DNA of 15,310 bases from Anaerolineales bacterium (GTDB lineage Bacteria; Chloroflexota; Anaerolineae; Anaerolineales; E44-bin32): the NCBI GenBank assembly GCA_023144145.1, contig JAGLGG010000036.1:1-15310 (forward strand). Reading direction: 5' to 3'. The notes beneath the pieces are model-generated. The model did not search any database. It had not been told where the DNA came from and was given only the letters and a program-made list of their open reading frames with translations. The translations under genes and the position numbers were made by a program. Positions 1-7,118 of the stretch are shown piece after piece. Numbering within the stretch: the first letter of the stretch is position 1; the number at the start of each line of letters is the position of its first letter.

Positions 1-8
1 TATTCTAG

Positions 9-152
9 ATGTCATCCTGAGAAGGACTGACGGAGCTGTGAAGCTCCGTCAGAATGACGAAGGATCTCGTTTTCCGTAATGGAGCTCACTTCAACTCAGA
101 AAACGAGTTCCTTTCGTTCTTTGAAAGGCCTTCGCATTGCTCAGAATGACAT
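9..152. repeat. Palindromic intergenic repeat element, about 144 bp
   Basis: The ends form a 13-bp terminal inverted repeat with one mismatch: ATGTCATCCTGAG at 9-21 against CTCAGAATGACAT at 140-152. Inside are two further hairpins. One is a perfect 11-bp stem, 27-37 with 42-52, closed by a GTGA loop. The other is a 14-bp inverted repeat with one mismatch, 61-74 with 99-112. There is no coding capacity. The nested GTCAT...ATGAC layout resembles non-autonomous repeat families scattered through spacers of many environmental bacterial genomes. It could be a miniature mobile element or a REP-like sequence; no transposase is nearby. Confidence 0.7.
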
Positions 153-195
153 ATCTTAGATGAGAGTTGGAAATAGCTTCTATTTACCCCCCGCC

Positions 196-267
196 GGTCG
201 GGTATGGAAACCCGACCTACAATTATTCTTGACCCCCAAGTCGTAGGTCAGGTTTCCATACCTGACC
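196..267. repeat. Inverted repeat pair with 25-bp arms
   Basis: Arms at 196-220 and 243-267 are reverse complements with two mismatches, separated by 22 bp. Each arm is itself a hairpin: GGTCGGG with CCCGACC, and GGTCAGG with CCTGACC. The right-hand hairpin is followed a few bases later by seven T residues (274-280), so it may also end transcription entering from the left. It lies just upstream of the DNA glycosylase gene. The element differs in sequence from the repeat at 9-152. Its family was not identified. Confidence 0.75.
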
Positions 268-304
268 TGCATGTTTTTTTCCACGGTCGGTTAGAATTAA
301 ATCC

Positions 305-922
305 ATGACCCCAAGAAATCGACTAGAACGAGAATTCTTCATGCAACCCACCGTCGAAGTAGCGAAAGCTTTGCTCGGACAACGGCTGGTGCGAATTGAC
401 TTAGGTCCGCGTCGATTATCTGGGATCATTGTCGAGGCTGAAGCCTACGTTGGCACGCATGACCTAGGATGTCACGCGAAATCCGGAAAAACCAATCGAA
501 ATGCGTCCATGTGGGGGCCACCGGGACATGCATATGTATATCTCACATATGGCATTCACTGGATGCTCAATTTCGTCACTGAACCAGAAGGATTCCCTGC
601 TGCCGTTCTCATCCGGGCAATCGATCCATTAGAGGGAATCTCAATCATGCGAAATCGACGTTCAGGGCGTCCGATGCGCGAGATTTCTGATGGCCCAGCA
701 AAAATCTGCCAAGCATTGTGCATTGACGGTACATTAGACGGACATGATTTGTGCGCCTCGGACTCAAAAATTTTTGTTGAACCCGGTCAACCGGTAAAAT
801 CGAATGCCGTTACCCGCGGTCCACGTGTGGGGTTAAATACTGTGCCTGAACCCTGGAAGAGTATGCCCTGGCGATTTCGAATAAGCCCGGATTACTTGGC
901 AGGTGGAAATGATTCTAACTAG
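305..922 (+). CDS. mpg: 3-methyladenine-type DNA glycosylase (AAG/Mpg family)
   Basis: This is a 205-residue base-excision-repair glycosylase that flips out alkylated or deaminated purines (3-methyladenine, 7-methylguanine, hypoxanthine) and cuts the N-glycosidic bond. It spans the single AAG domain at normal bacterial length. The active-site block VEAEAY is present: E46 matches human catalytic Glu125, Y48 matches the intercalating-region Tyr127, and H57 matches His136. The following GPPGHAYVYLTYG stretch and RAIDPLEG are also family signatures. The start at 305 is chosen because residues 5-12 (NRLEREFF) align with the usual N-terminus; an in-frame ATG at 341 would remove it. No clear Shine-Dalgarno precedes either start. 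The downstream spacer carries a hairpin before fabI, so it may be a separate transcript. Confidence 0.93.
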   Translation: MTPRNRLEREFFMQPTVEVAKALLGQRLVRIDLGPRRLSGIIVEAEAYVGTHDLGCHAKSGKTNRNASMWGPPGHAYVYLTYGIHWMLNFVTEPEGFPAAVLIRAIDPLEGISIMRNRRSGRPMREISDGPAKICQALCIDGTLDGHDLCASDSKIFVEPGQPVKSNAVTRGPRVGLNTVPEPWKSMPWRFRISPDYLAGGNDSN

Positions 923-929
923 TCAAACC

Positions 930-976
930 TGATGGAATTTGGTCGTGGGCACATCCGCCCAACAATAATTCCATCA
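930..976 (+). promoter_or_regulatory. Nested inverted repeat upstream of fabI
   Basis: TGATGGAATT (930-939) and AATTCCATCA (967-976) form a perfect 10-bp inverted repeat. Inside it TGGGC (946-950) pairs with GCCCA (957-961) around a 6-base loop. The structure ends 16 bases before the fabI Shine-Dalgarno. It lacks a T-tract, so it is not a typical intrinsic terminator. It could be a leader hairpin, a repressor operator, or a processing site between mpg and fabI. The sequence does not match the FapR operator consensus I know. Confidence 0.5.
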
Positions 977-1007
977 TCCCAGCTATATTTGTGGAGGAGC
1001 TCGAGGC

Positions 1008-1796
1008 ATGAAACTGCTAGAGGGTAAAACAGCATTAATCTTTGGCGTTGCCAATGATCATTCTATCGCTTGGGGAATCGCAGAAACAATGCACGAAGAA
1101 GGGGCCAAGGTCGCTCTCTCATATGCCAGTGAAGCTCTGGAACGTCGGGTGCGACCTTTAGCAGAATCAATCGGAACCAGCTTCGTCGAAAATTGTGATG
1201 TGACCAATGACGAGGAGATCATGTCTCTATTTGCCAAAGCTGAGACGGAATTGGGATCGATTGACATACTGGTTCATGCAATCGCCTTCTCAAATCTCGA
1301 CGATATGCTTGGTCGATTTAAGGATACCAGTCGTGATGGATTTCATCTCACCATGGACATAAGTGTTTATTCCTTCATTGCTCTCGCCCGAAATGCTGCA
1401 ACCTTGATGAAACCTGGTGGATCCATGCTTACTCTCACACATTACGCCAGTCTAAAAGTGTTCCCTCAGTACAATGTCATGGGTGTTGCGAAAGCGGGCC
1501 TGGAGGCTTCCGTCAGATATCTAGCCGTAGATTTAGGACAGGATGGGATTCGAGTGAATGCCATCTCCGCTGGTCCAATACGAACCCTGGCTGCGTCTGG
1601 CGTACCTGGATTTAAGCGGATGTACCGCGAATTCGACAAAATTGCACCCTTACACGAAAACATTACAAAAGATGACATCGGGTCCGCCGCAGCTTGGCTT
1701 TGTTCAGATAAAGCAGCGAAGACCACGGGCGAAGTACTGTACATTGATTCCGGATACAATATCCTAGGTCTTTCTGTTCCGGATGAGCTGATGTAA
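1008..1796 (+). CDS. fabI: Enoyl-[acyl-carrier-protein] reductase (NADH), FabI
   Basis: This 262-residue short-chain dehydrogenase performs the last reductive step of each fatty-acid elongation cycle (enoyl-ACP to acyl-ACP) in the cytosol. The FabI-type dinucleotide motif GVANDHSIAWGIA is at residues 13-25. The catalytic YNVMGVAK has Y155 and K162, and is followed by RVNAISAGPIRTLAASG, which is diagnostic of FabI rather than FabG. Length is normal for the family. A GGAGG at 993-997 sits 10 bases before the ATG. One oddity: counting back ten residues from Y155, where E. coli FabI has Tyr146, this protein has H145 followed by Y146, in a THYASLK loop instead of the common YxGAE-type loop. The diguanylate cyclase gene follows after 14 bp, so the two are probably co-transcribed. 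Confidence 0.96.
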   Translation: MKLLEGKTALIFGVANDHSIAWGIAETMHEEGAKVALSYASEALERRVRPLAESIGTSFVENCDVTNDEEIMSLFAKAETELGSIDILVHAIAFSNLDDMLGRFKDTSRDGFHLTMDISVYSFIALARNAATLMKPGGSMLTLTHYASLKVFPQYNVMGVAKAGLEASVRYLAVDLGQDGIRVNAISAGPIRTLAASGVPGFKRMYREFDKIAPLHENITKDDIGSAAAWLCSDKAAKTTGEVLYIDSGYNILGLSVPDELM

Positions 1797-1810
1797 CCGA
1801 GTAAATATCT

Positions 1811-2962
1811 ATGCTGTTCAAACGTCTTCGCGAAAATTTATCTCCCCGAGACCAGCCCGAACTCCTTCGCTACCGAATTCGTCTCGCGAGGGTGTTGATC
1901 ATTGCTTTTTTCGCTGTACTGGTGCTTTGGCTTATCGCAGCAGTTGTCACAAAAGTCATTTTTAACTTTGAGAGCAGCTATCCTTTTGCTTTCGACTTCG
2001 GATCGATAGCAATGCTCTCTTTTCTCGGAGCGGGTTCCCTCTGGCTTACGGCTCATCGAAGGCTGGGCACAGCAGGATATCTCCTAGCCACGACATTTTT
2101 CGTTTTTGCGACCCTTGGACTGGTGCTTTTCCCCGAAGCGTTATACGTAATGAGCGCAACATATTTGATCTCCATTCTCACCGCTGGTGCGCTGGTGGGC
2201 AGCGGATCCCCCTTCCTTTTCGCTTTTGGGGGATCAATCGCAATTTCGGTTATTTGGGTTCAAACCTGGGATACACCGCTTAATCCATTCAGTGGCTTCC
2301 AACCATCAATTTCACTCCTCGTACTTGGCAGCCAGATCCTGCTATTTGTCGGAACTGCCGCTATCCTTTATTCGCTCTCGAACCAAGTTCGGAATACGAT
2401 CGATCATTTACATGAACAAGCCGATCGATTGGTGAATCTCGCTCAGACCGATCCGCTCACAGCCCTACCCAACAGACGATATTTCATCGAACTACTGGAG
2501 CGCGAGTTCGCACGCGCCAGACGCTATCATCGACCCCTCACGCTTTTATATCTTGACCTGGATGAATTCAAGGAACTGAATGACCGCCACGGACACCTCT
2601 TTGGAGATGAAATCCTGAGAGGCGCCTCACGCTCGCTGAAGTCCGTACTACGCTCTACTGACCTGTTGGCACGCATAGGCGGTGATGAATTTGCCGTACT
2701 CTTGCCTGAGACCAATCTAGGGGGCGCTCAAAACGTTGCCACTAAGTTGAGGAGAGCACTCATGGCCTTCGGAAAACAAATCTCACCCATGATTCCACCA
2801 CTCACATTCTGTGGAGGCATAAGCCATTTGCGTGAAGGAGACACATCTATTGATGACATGCTTGGTAGAGCGGATAGTGCGCAATACCTCGCCAAAGAAA
2901 CGGGTAAAGACGACACTCGTACCGAGATGGATTTAGAGGCTTCAACTCGAGTTGATCCCTGA
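1811..2962 (+). CDS. Membrane-anchored GGDEF diguanylate cyclase
   Basis: This is a 383-residue protein. About six hydrophobic segments (roughly residues 27-50, 62-80, 87-106, 108-130, 133-150 and 166-187) anchor a short linker and a C-terminal GGDEF domain (about 210-370). The domain begins with TDPLTALPNRR and carries an intact GGDEF at 290-294, so it should make cyclic di-GMP from two GTP. An RSTD at 281-284, exactly five residues before GGDEF, is the RxxD inhibitory I-site, which predicts product feedback inhibition. The terminal signature ADSAQYLAKETGKD is slightly divergent (AQY in place of ALY). No known sensory domain is recognised in the membrane part. No strong ribosome binding site precedes the ATG, consistent with translational coupling to fabI 14 bp upstream. 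Confidence 0.93.
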   Translation: MLFKRLRENLSPRDQPELLRYRIRLARVLIIAFFAVLVLWLIAAVVTKVIFNFESSYPFAFDFGSIAMLSFLGAGSLWLTAHRRLGTAGYLLATTFFVFATLGLVLFPEALYVMSATYLISILTAGALVGSGSPFLFAFGGSIAISVIWVQTWDTPLNPFSGFQPSISLLVLGSQILLFVGTAAILYSLSNQVRNTIDHLHEQADRLVNLAQTDPLTALPNRRYFIELLEREFARARRYHRPLTLLYLDLDEFKELNDRHGHLFGDEILRGASRSLKSVLRSTDLLARIGGDEFAVLLPETNLGGAQNVATKLRRALMAFGKQISPMIPPLTFCGGISHLREGDTSIDDMLGRADSAQYLAKETGKDDTRTEMDLEASTRVDP

Positions 2963-3140
2963 TAAAACTATCACATCCATTCACTTTTTCCGATCCCACC
3001 TTCACGCTAAATACTTCGTTCGCATATTATGAGATAGAGCTTGTTGATTTTATTTTGGAGGGTTGATTTTGTTTGGTGACAAATCAAAATAGAATTAGTA
3101 CCAAGACAACGACTATTGATATTACCAAGAGGGAGCCATG

Positions 3141-3563
3141 ATGATTCATACAACGACTCTGGAATGCAACACCAAGGGGAATGCCGATATGCTCGACCTG
3201 ACCGATCAGGTACAGGCGATCGTCGACGATTTAGAGATGCACGAAGGAACTGCAACTATATTCACGCCCTCTTCAACAAGCGGATTGACGACGATAGAAT
3301 TTGAATCTGGCGCGCTTGAAGATCTCCGAAGAGCACTTGAAAGGATAGCCCCAACCGATGCTGAGTACCTCCACAATTTACGCTGGGGAGATGGTAATGG
3401 ACATTCCCATCTCCGGGCCGCAATGATGGGACCATCGCTTTCAATACCCGTCCATCATGGAACCCTCATGCTAGGAACTTGGCAGCAAATTCTGTTCGTC
3501 GATTTCGATAATAGGCCACGCCATAGAAAACTCATCGTGCAGATCGTTGGTGATAGGGTATAA
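3141..3563 (+). CDS. YjbQ/UPF0047 family protein (secondary thiamine-phosphate synthase type)
   Basis: This is a small single-domain protein of 140 residues, the full family length. It carries the UPF0047 signatures GLTTIEFESGALEDL, then DGNGHSHLRAAMMGPS, then LGTWQQILFVDFDNRPR near the C-terminus. E. coli YjbQ shows weak thiamine-phosphate synthase activity and the family model is named accordingly, but the physiological role is unresolved. Two adjacent ATG codons (3138 and 3141) are possible. I prefer 3141 because GGGAG at 3131-3135 would be only two bases from 3138. The PIG-L gene follows after 43 bp. The riboswitch-controlled thiamine genes are 6 kb away, so a functional link is speculative. 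Confidence 0.88.
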   Translation: MIHTTTLECNTKGNADMLDLTDQVQAIVDDLEMHEGTATIFTPSSTSGLTTIEFESGALEDLRRALERIAPTDAEYLHNLRWGDGNGHSHLRAAMMGPSLSIPVHHGTLMLGTWQQILFVDFDNRPRHRKLIVQIVGDRV

Positions 3564-3592
3564 ATCAAAAGGGACTTATCGTCGCTGGTCTT

Positions 3593-3599
3593 AGGAGGT
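3593..3599 (+). promoter_or_regulatory. Strong Shine-Dalgarno for a TTG start
   Basis: AGGAGGT lies seven bases before TTG at 3607. No ATG or GTG lies at this spacing in the same frame, so this site decides that the deacetylase starts at TTG. Confidence 0.8.
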
Positions 3600-3606
3600 A
3601 TTTTCA

Positions 3607-4473
3607 TTGCCCGAAAAAAAACGCTTATTGGCAGTATTTGCTCATCCAGATGATGAGAGTTTTGGACCTGGAGGCACTCTCGCACTTTACGCCAAACGCG
3701 GCGTCGAGGTTCACTTAATTTGCGCCACACGGGGCGAAGCCGGAAACATTCCCGAATCCCTCATTGGTAAAGAACATAGTGTCGCTGAGTTACGCGAAGC
3801 TGAGCTGCGCTGCGCGGCGTACCAACTGTGTTTAGAAAAAGTATATTTTCTCGATTATCGTGATTCGGGGATGTCAGGTAGCCCGGATAACCAGCACCCC
3901 GACTGCCTCGTCGCCGCTCCTATCGATGAAGTTGCTGCGAAAATTACCCACCTGGTTCGACAAATAAAACCTCAGGTGGTGATCACCTTTGACCCTCAGG
4001 GGGGCTATTTTCACCCGGACCATATTGCGATCCATGATGCGACGGTCTTAGCATTTCATGCTGCCAGTGATCCAGAGCAGTTTCCCGATGAGCACTCACC
4101 CTTCCAGCCACAGAAACTGTACTTCTCAACTTTTCCAGTGAAGCTGATCCGACTCGCGCTGCGTGTTACCAGACTATTCGGTCGTGATTCCAGCAGGTGG
4201 GGCCGGAATAACGATATTGATCTTTTGAAGATCACTGAAAGGGAATTCCCCATCCACGCTCGAATAAATATTTCTTCGGTCGCCAAGCTAAAGGGGCGCG
4301 CGGCTTCTTGCCATGCAAGCCAACTGGACGGGGGCCCAAGTCGTCGGGGCTTGGCGGGTTTAATCTTCCGGCTTGCCGACAGACGAGAGTCATTCATGCG
4401 CGCTTATCCTGAAGCATCCAGGGGGATAAAGGAGAGCGACTTGTTCTCAGGTATCCTACTCGAGACAAGCTAG
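3607..4473 (+). CDS. PIG-L (LmbE-like) family zinc deacetylase
   Basis: This is a 288-residue protein starting at TTG behind AGGAGGT. The N-terminal strand leads into AHPDDESFGPGG. By analogy with MshB, H13 and D16 bind zinc and D15 is the general base. The second motif FHPDH provides H136 and the third zinc ligand H139. The family removes acetyl groups from N-acetylglucosamine-type substrates such as GlcNAc-inositol, GlcNAc-malate and mycothiol conjugates. ATRGEAGN after the second strand is also typical of the MshB/BshB/Mca branch, but the exact substrate cannot be read from sequence. It is probably cytosolic, since no signal peptide is visible. It lies 43 bp after the YjbQ-type gene in the same direction and may share its transcript. 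An inverted-repeat element follows. Confidence 0.9.
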   Translation: MPEKKRLLAVFAHPDDESFGPGGTLALYAKRGVEVHLICATRGEAGNIPESLIGKEHSVAELREAELRCAAYQLCLEKVYFLDYRDSGMSGSPDNQHPDCLVAAPIDEVAAKITHLVRQIKPQVVITFDPQGGYFHPDHIAIHDATVLAFHAASDPEQFPDEHSPFQPQKLYFSTFPVKLIRLALRVTRLFGRDSSRWGRNNDIDLLKITEREFPIHARINISSVAKLKGRAASCHASQLDGGPSRRGLAGLIFRLADRRESFMRAYPEASRGIKESDLFSGILLETS

Positions 4474-4483
4474 GTGATTTGTA

Positions 4484-4616
4484 AATTTGTCGATTTGTCG
4501 ATTGGTAACTGGGGATCAGCAATCAGGGATTAGGGATCAGGAACTTCGTGCCCCTGATTCACTGATCCCTGCTCACTGAGTACTTGGTTCCTGACCAATT
4601 GACAAATTGACTAATT
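4484..4616. repeat. Inverted-repeat element, about 133 bp
   Basis: Terminal arms of 23 bp (4484-4506 and 4594-4616) are reverse complements with four mismatches, on the pattern AATTwGTCrATTTGTCrATTGGT. An inner pair, GGGATCAGCAATCAGG (4512-4527) and CCTGATTCACTGATCCC (4553-4569), is also nearly complementary. Short direct GGGATCAG/GGGATTAG units lie between. The whole could fold into one long imperfect hairpin. It fills most of the spacer between the deacetylase and phosphorylase genes. It has no coding capacity and resembles a miniature inverted-repeat element. It may incidentally insulate the two transcripts. Confidence 0.7.
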
Positions 4617-4724
4617 GACCCCCAGACAAACTCCGCATTTTCAATCCCTATAGTCCATCCTTCATGGTAGCATTGGTGGGTATTTAACAAATCCTGGCGA
4701 GAATTGAAAGGACACCGGACATTG

Positions 4725-6896
4725 ATGGAACAAAACGACTTTCCGGAGTTCAACAGCAATCACTTTAACCTGCCAAGGCGTATTCAACGCCTATCCGATT
4801 TAGCGTACAACTTGTGGTGGACTTGGAATATGGAAGCTGTACGTCTATACCGAATACTTGATCCACATTTGTGGGAGGCTACAGACCATAATCCCGTGCG
4901 GTTTTTAAGCCTGATTTCGAAGGAACGCCTCAGCGCGGCTACGAAAGATCGTTATTATCTTGATGCCTTTGATCGCGTGATAAAGAAATTTGATCATTAT
5001 TTAGAAGCGGGTGATGAGACTTGGTTTGCGCAATCACATCCGGAGAAACTCAACCACCCCATCGCCTATTTCTCAACAGAATTTGGACTCCATGAAACTC
5101 TTCCCTTCTATGCCGGTGGGTTAGGCGTCCTGTCAGGAGATTACCTCAAAGAAGCCAGTGATCTTGGCTTTCCCCTTGTTGCCATAGGTTTTCTCTATAC
5201 GGAAGGGTACTTTAAGCAGCGAATAACCGAGGATGGTTGGCAAGAGGCAATTTATACCTCCCTCCAGTTTTCTGATTTGCCGGTACTTGAGGTGCTCGAC
5301 GATGATGGCGATCCTGTCAAGATCGAAGTTCAATTCCCAGATCGGTCGATGTCGATGCGCATTTGGAAGGTACAAGTTGGCAGGGTGCCCTTATACCTTT
5401 TGGATACCAACGTTGAGGAAAACGATCCTGCCGATCGAGCGTTAACCTCTCGCCTCTACTCGAGTGATTTGGAACTGAGGATATCCCAAGAAATTATCCT
5501 CGGAATTGGTGGTGTGCGTGCTATTCGTCAACTCGGTTATAACCCTTCTGTGTGGCATTTGAATGAGGGACATTCGGCTTTCATGGCTTTCGAACGACTT
5601 CGTGAGTTGGTATCCAGCGGGAAAACATTCGAGGATGCACTTACCGAGGTTCGCGCTTGTACCGCCTTCACGACTCATACTCCAGTCCCAGCAGGGAATG
5701 ATGAATTTCCCCTGTGGTTGATTGATAAGTATTTCAACTTGTTCTGGGAGAAATTGGGACTCGATCGTGATGAATTCATCGATCTTGCTCGACAACAGCA
5801 TCCTTGGGGTGAAGTTTTCAGCATGACCGTTCTGGCAATGAAGATGTCAGGACGCCGAAATGGTGTTTCGGAGATGCATGGTCAGGTCGCTCGAAAAATG
5901 TGGTCATTCTTGTGGCCGGATCGACCTGAAGAGCAGATTCCTATCACTCATATTACAAACGGGATTCATACTAGCTCCTGGCTCTCACGCCGTTTGAAAC
6001 GTCTATTTGACCGTTATTTCGACCCCGGTTGGGAAGATCATCTGGATGATCCCCAGATCTGGAGATCGATTGAACGAATCCCCGACAAAGAGCTGTGGAC
6101 CGTTCGCCGCCATGACAAGCGGAAGCTTGTAGCCTATATGCGCGAAAGAGCGCGCAAACTCCTGAATGAAGAACATGTACATCCTGTGCAAGTAGTCGCT
6201 AGCGGCGTTTTACTCGATCCGTATGCCTTAACCATCGGCTTTGCACGGCGATTCGCGACATACAAACGCGCCAATTTGATTCTTCGTGATACCGAGCGAT
6301 TACTCGACTTGATCAACCAACCTGGAACGCCGGTCCAAATTATTTTCGCCGGGAAAGCTCATCCTGCCGACGAGCCGGGGAAACGACTGATTCAGGAAGT
6401 TTATCGTGCTGTGAAAAACCCTAAATTCACTGGAAGGTTGGTTTTTCTCGAGGATTACGACATCAATCTGGCTCGACACCTCGTCCAGGGAGTTGATGTC
6501 TGGCTCAACACGCCTCGCCGCCCGAAAGAGGCATCCGGAACTTCTGGCCAGAAAGCAGCTCTAAATGGCGCCGTTAATTTCTCTGTCTTGGATGGCTGGT
6601 GGAGAGAAGGGTACAACGGTCATAATGGGTGGATAATCGGAGATGATGAAGCCTGGGAAGATGAAAGCGCCCAGGATGAAGCGGACGCAGCAAGCCTATA
6701 CGAAATTTTGGAAACCAAAATCGTTCCCCTCTATTACGAACGGGCAGCAGATAATATACCCTATGAGTGGTTAGGGTGGGTCAAAGAATCGATTGCTACA
6801 CTTGCGCCCAGATTTAGCATGCGACGAATGATAAAGGAGTATGCTGACAAAATTTATCTCCCATCGATCAACGAATTTGAAAAGACATCATCCTAA
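4725..6896 (+). CDS. glgP: Alpha-glucan (glycogen/maltodextrin) phosphorylase, DUF3417 type
   Basis: This is a 723-residue PLP enzyme that phosphorolyses alpha-1,4-glucans to glucose 1-phosphate. The first ~110 residues match the DUF3417 domain typical of this short phosphorylase branch (NLWWTWNMEAVRLY). Then come HPIAYFSTEFGLHETLPFYAGGLG and WHLNEGHSAFMAFER, family signatures of the catalytic core. The PLP-lysine block EASGTSGQKAALNG places the Schiff-base lysine at K610 and is followed by LDGWWREGYNGHNGW. Length suits the branch found in Thermus, Chloroflexota and similar bacteria, and lacks the regulatory extensions of animal enzymes. I chose ATG 4725, 12 bases after AAAGGA (4707-4712); in-frame TTG codons at 4704 and 4722 are alternatives. 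No other glycogen gene is adjacent, so it appears monocistronic. Confidence 0.95.
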   Translation: MEQNDFPEFNSNHFNLPRRIQRLSDLAYNLWWTWNMEAVRLYRILDPHLWEATDHNPVRFLSLISKERLSAATKDRYYLDAFDRVIKKFDHYLEAGDETWFAQSHPEKLNHPIAYFSTEFGLHETLPFYAGGLGVLSGDYLKEASDLGFPLVAIGFLYTEGYFKQRITEDGWQEAIYTSLQFSDLPVLEVLDDDGDPVKIEVQFPDRSMSMRIWKVQVGRVPLYLLDTNVEENDPADRALTSRLYSSDLELRISQEIILGIGGVRAIRQLGYNPSVWHLNEGHSAFMAFERLRELVSSGKTFEDALTEVRACTAFTTHTPVPAGNDEFPLWLIDKYFNLFWEKLGLDRDEFIDLARQQHPWGEVFSMTVLAMKMSGRRNGVSEMHGQVARKMWSFLWPDRPEEQIPITHITNGIHTSSWLSRRLKRLFDRYFDPGWEDHLDDPQIWRSIERIPDKELWTVRRHDKRKLVAYMRERARKLLNEEHVHPVQVVASGVLLDPYALTIGFARRFATYKRANLILRDTERLLDLINQPGTPVQIIFAGKAHPADEPGKRLIQEVYRAVKNPKFTGRLVFLEDYDINLARHLVQGVDVWLNTPRRPKEASGTSGQKAALNGAVNFSVLDGWWREGYNGHNGWIIGDDEAWEDESAQDEADAASLYEILETKIVPLYYERAADNIPYEWLGWVKESIATLAPRFSMRRMIKEYADKIYLPSINEFEKTSS

Positions 6897-6969
6897 GGAA
6901 ATGTATCGGGAAGGTCACTTGACTACACACTCTCATCCCCGGGCTGTATGATAAATATGAGTGAAGAAC

Positions 6970-7013
6970 CCCGCAGTAAGCTGCGGGCATCTTCATCGGA
7001 TGGGTACCATCCG
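6970..7013. repeat. Two consecutive short hairpins in a spacer
   Basis: CCCGCAG (6970-6976) pairs with CTGCGGG (6981-6987) around TAAG. Ten bases later CGGATGG (6997-7003) pairs with CCATCCG (7007-7013). No T-tract follows, so these are poor intrinsic terminators. The CCCGCAG-TAAG-CTGCGGG hairpin looks like a dispersed repeat. The rest of the spacer (6897-7118) holds no gene and no convincing promoter that I can see. Confidence 0.5.
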
Positions 7014-7118
7014 CGGAAAAGCCAAAATGGGGTTGTTGCCCCCAAACCCCCGCTTGCCAATCATCCACATAGCAAGCTATTGGGTATTCTGGCTTTTTCC
7101 CATAAGGGCTGAACCAAG

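Noticed and set aside
4511..4570. Repeated GGGATCAG/GGGATTAG units as a possible CRISPR or iteron array
   Set aside because: The units are too short and irregular, are arranged as an inverted repeat, and have no unique spacers, cas genes or replication genes nearby.
5442..5801. 119-codon open frame antisense to the phosphorylase
   Set aside because: No recognisable domain, and it lies fully within a strongly conserved enzyme gene on the other strand.
6919..6952. TTGACT and TATGAT as a promoter for the UPF0316 genes
   Set aside because: The spacing is 22 bp, too long for a sigma70 promoter, and no proper extended -10 element is present.
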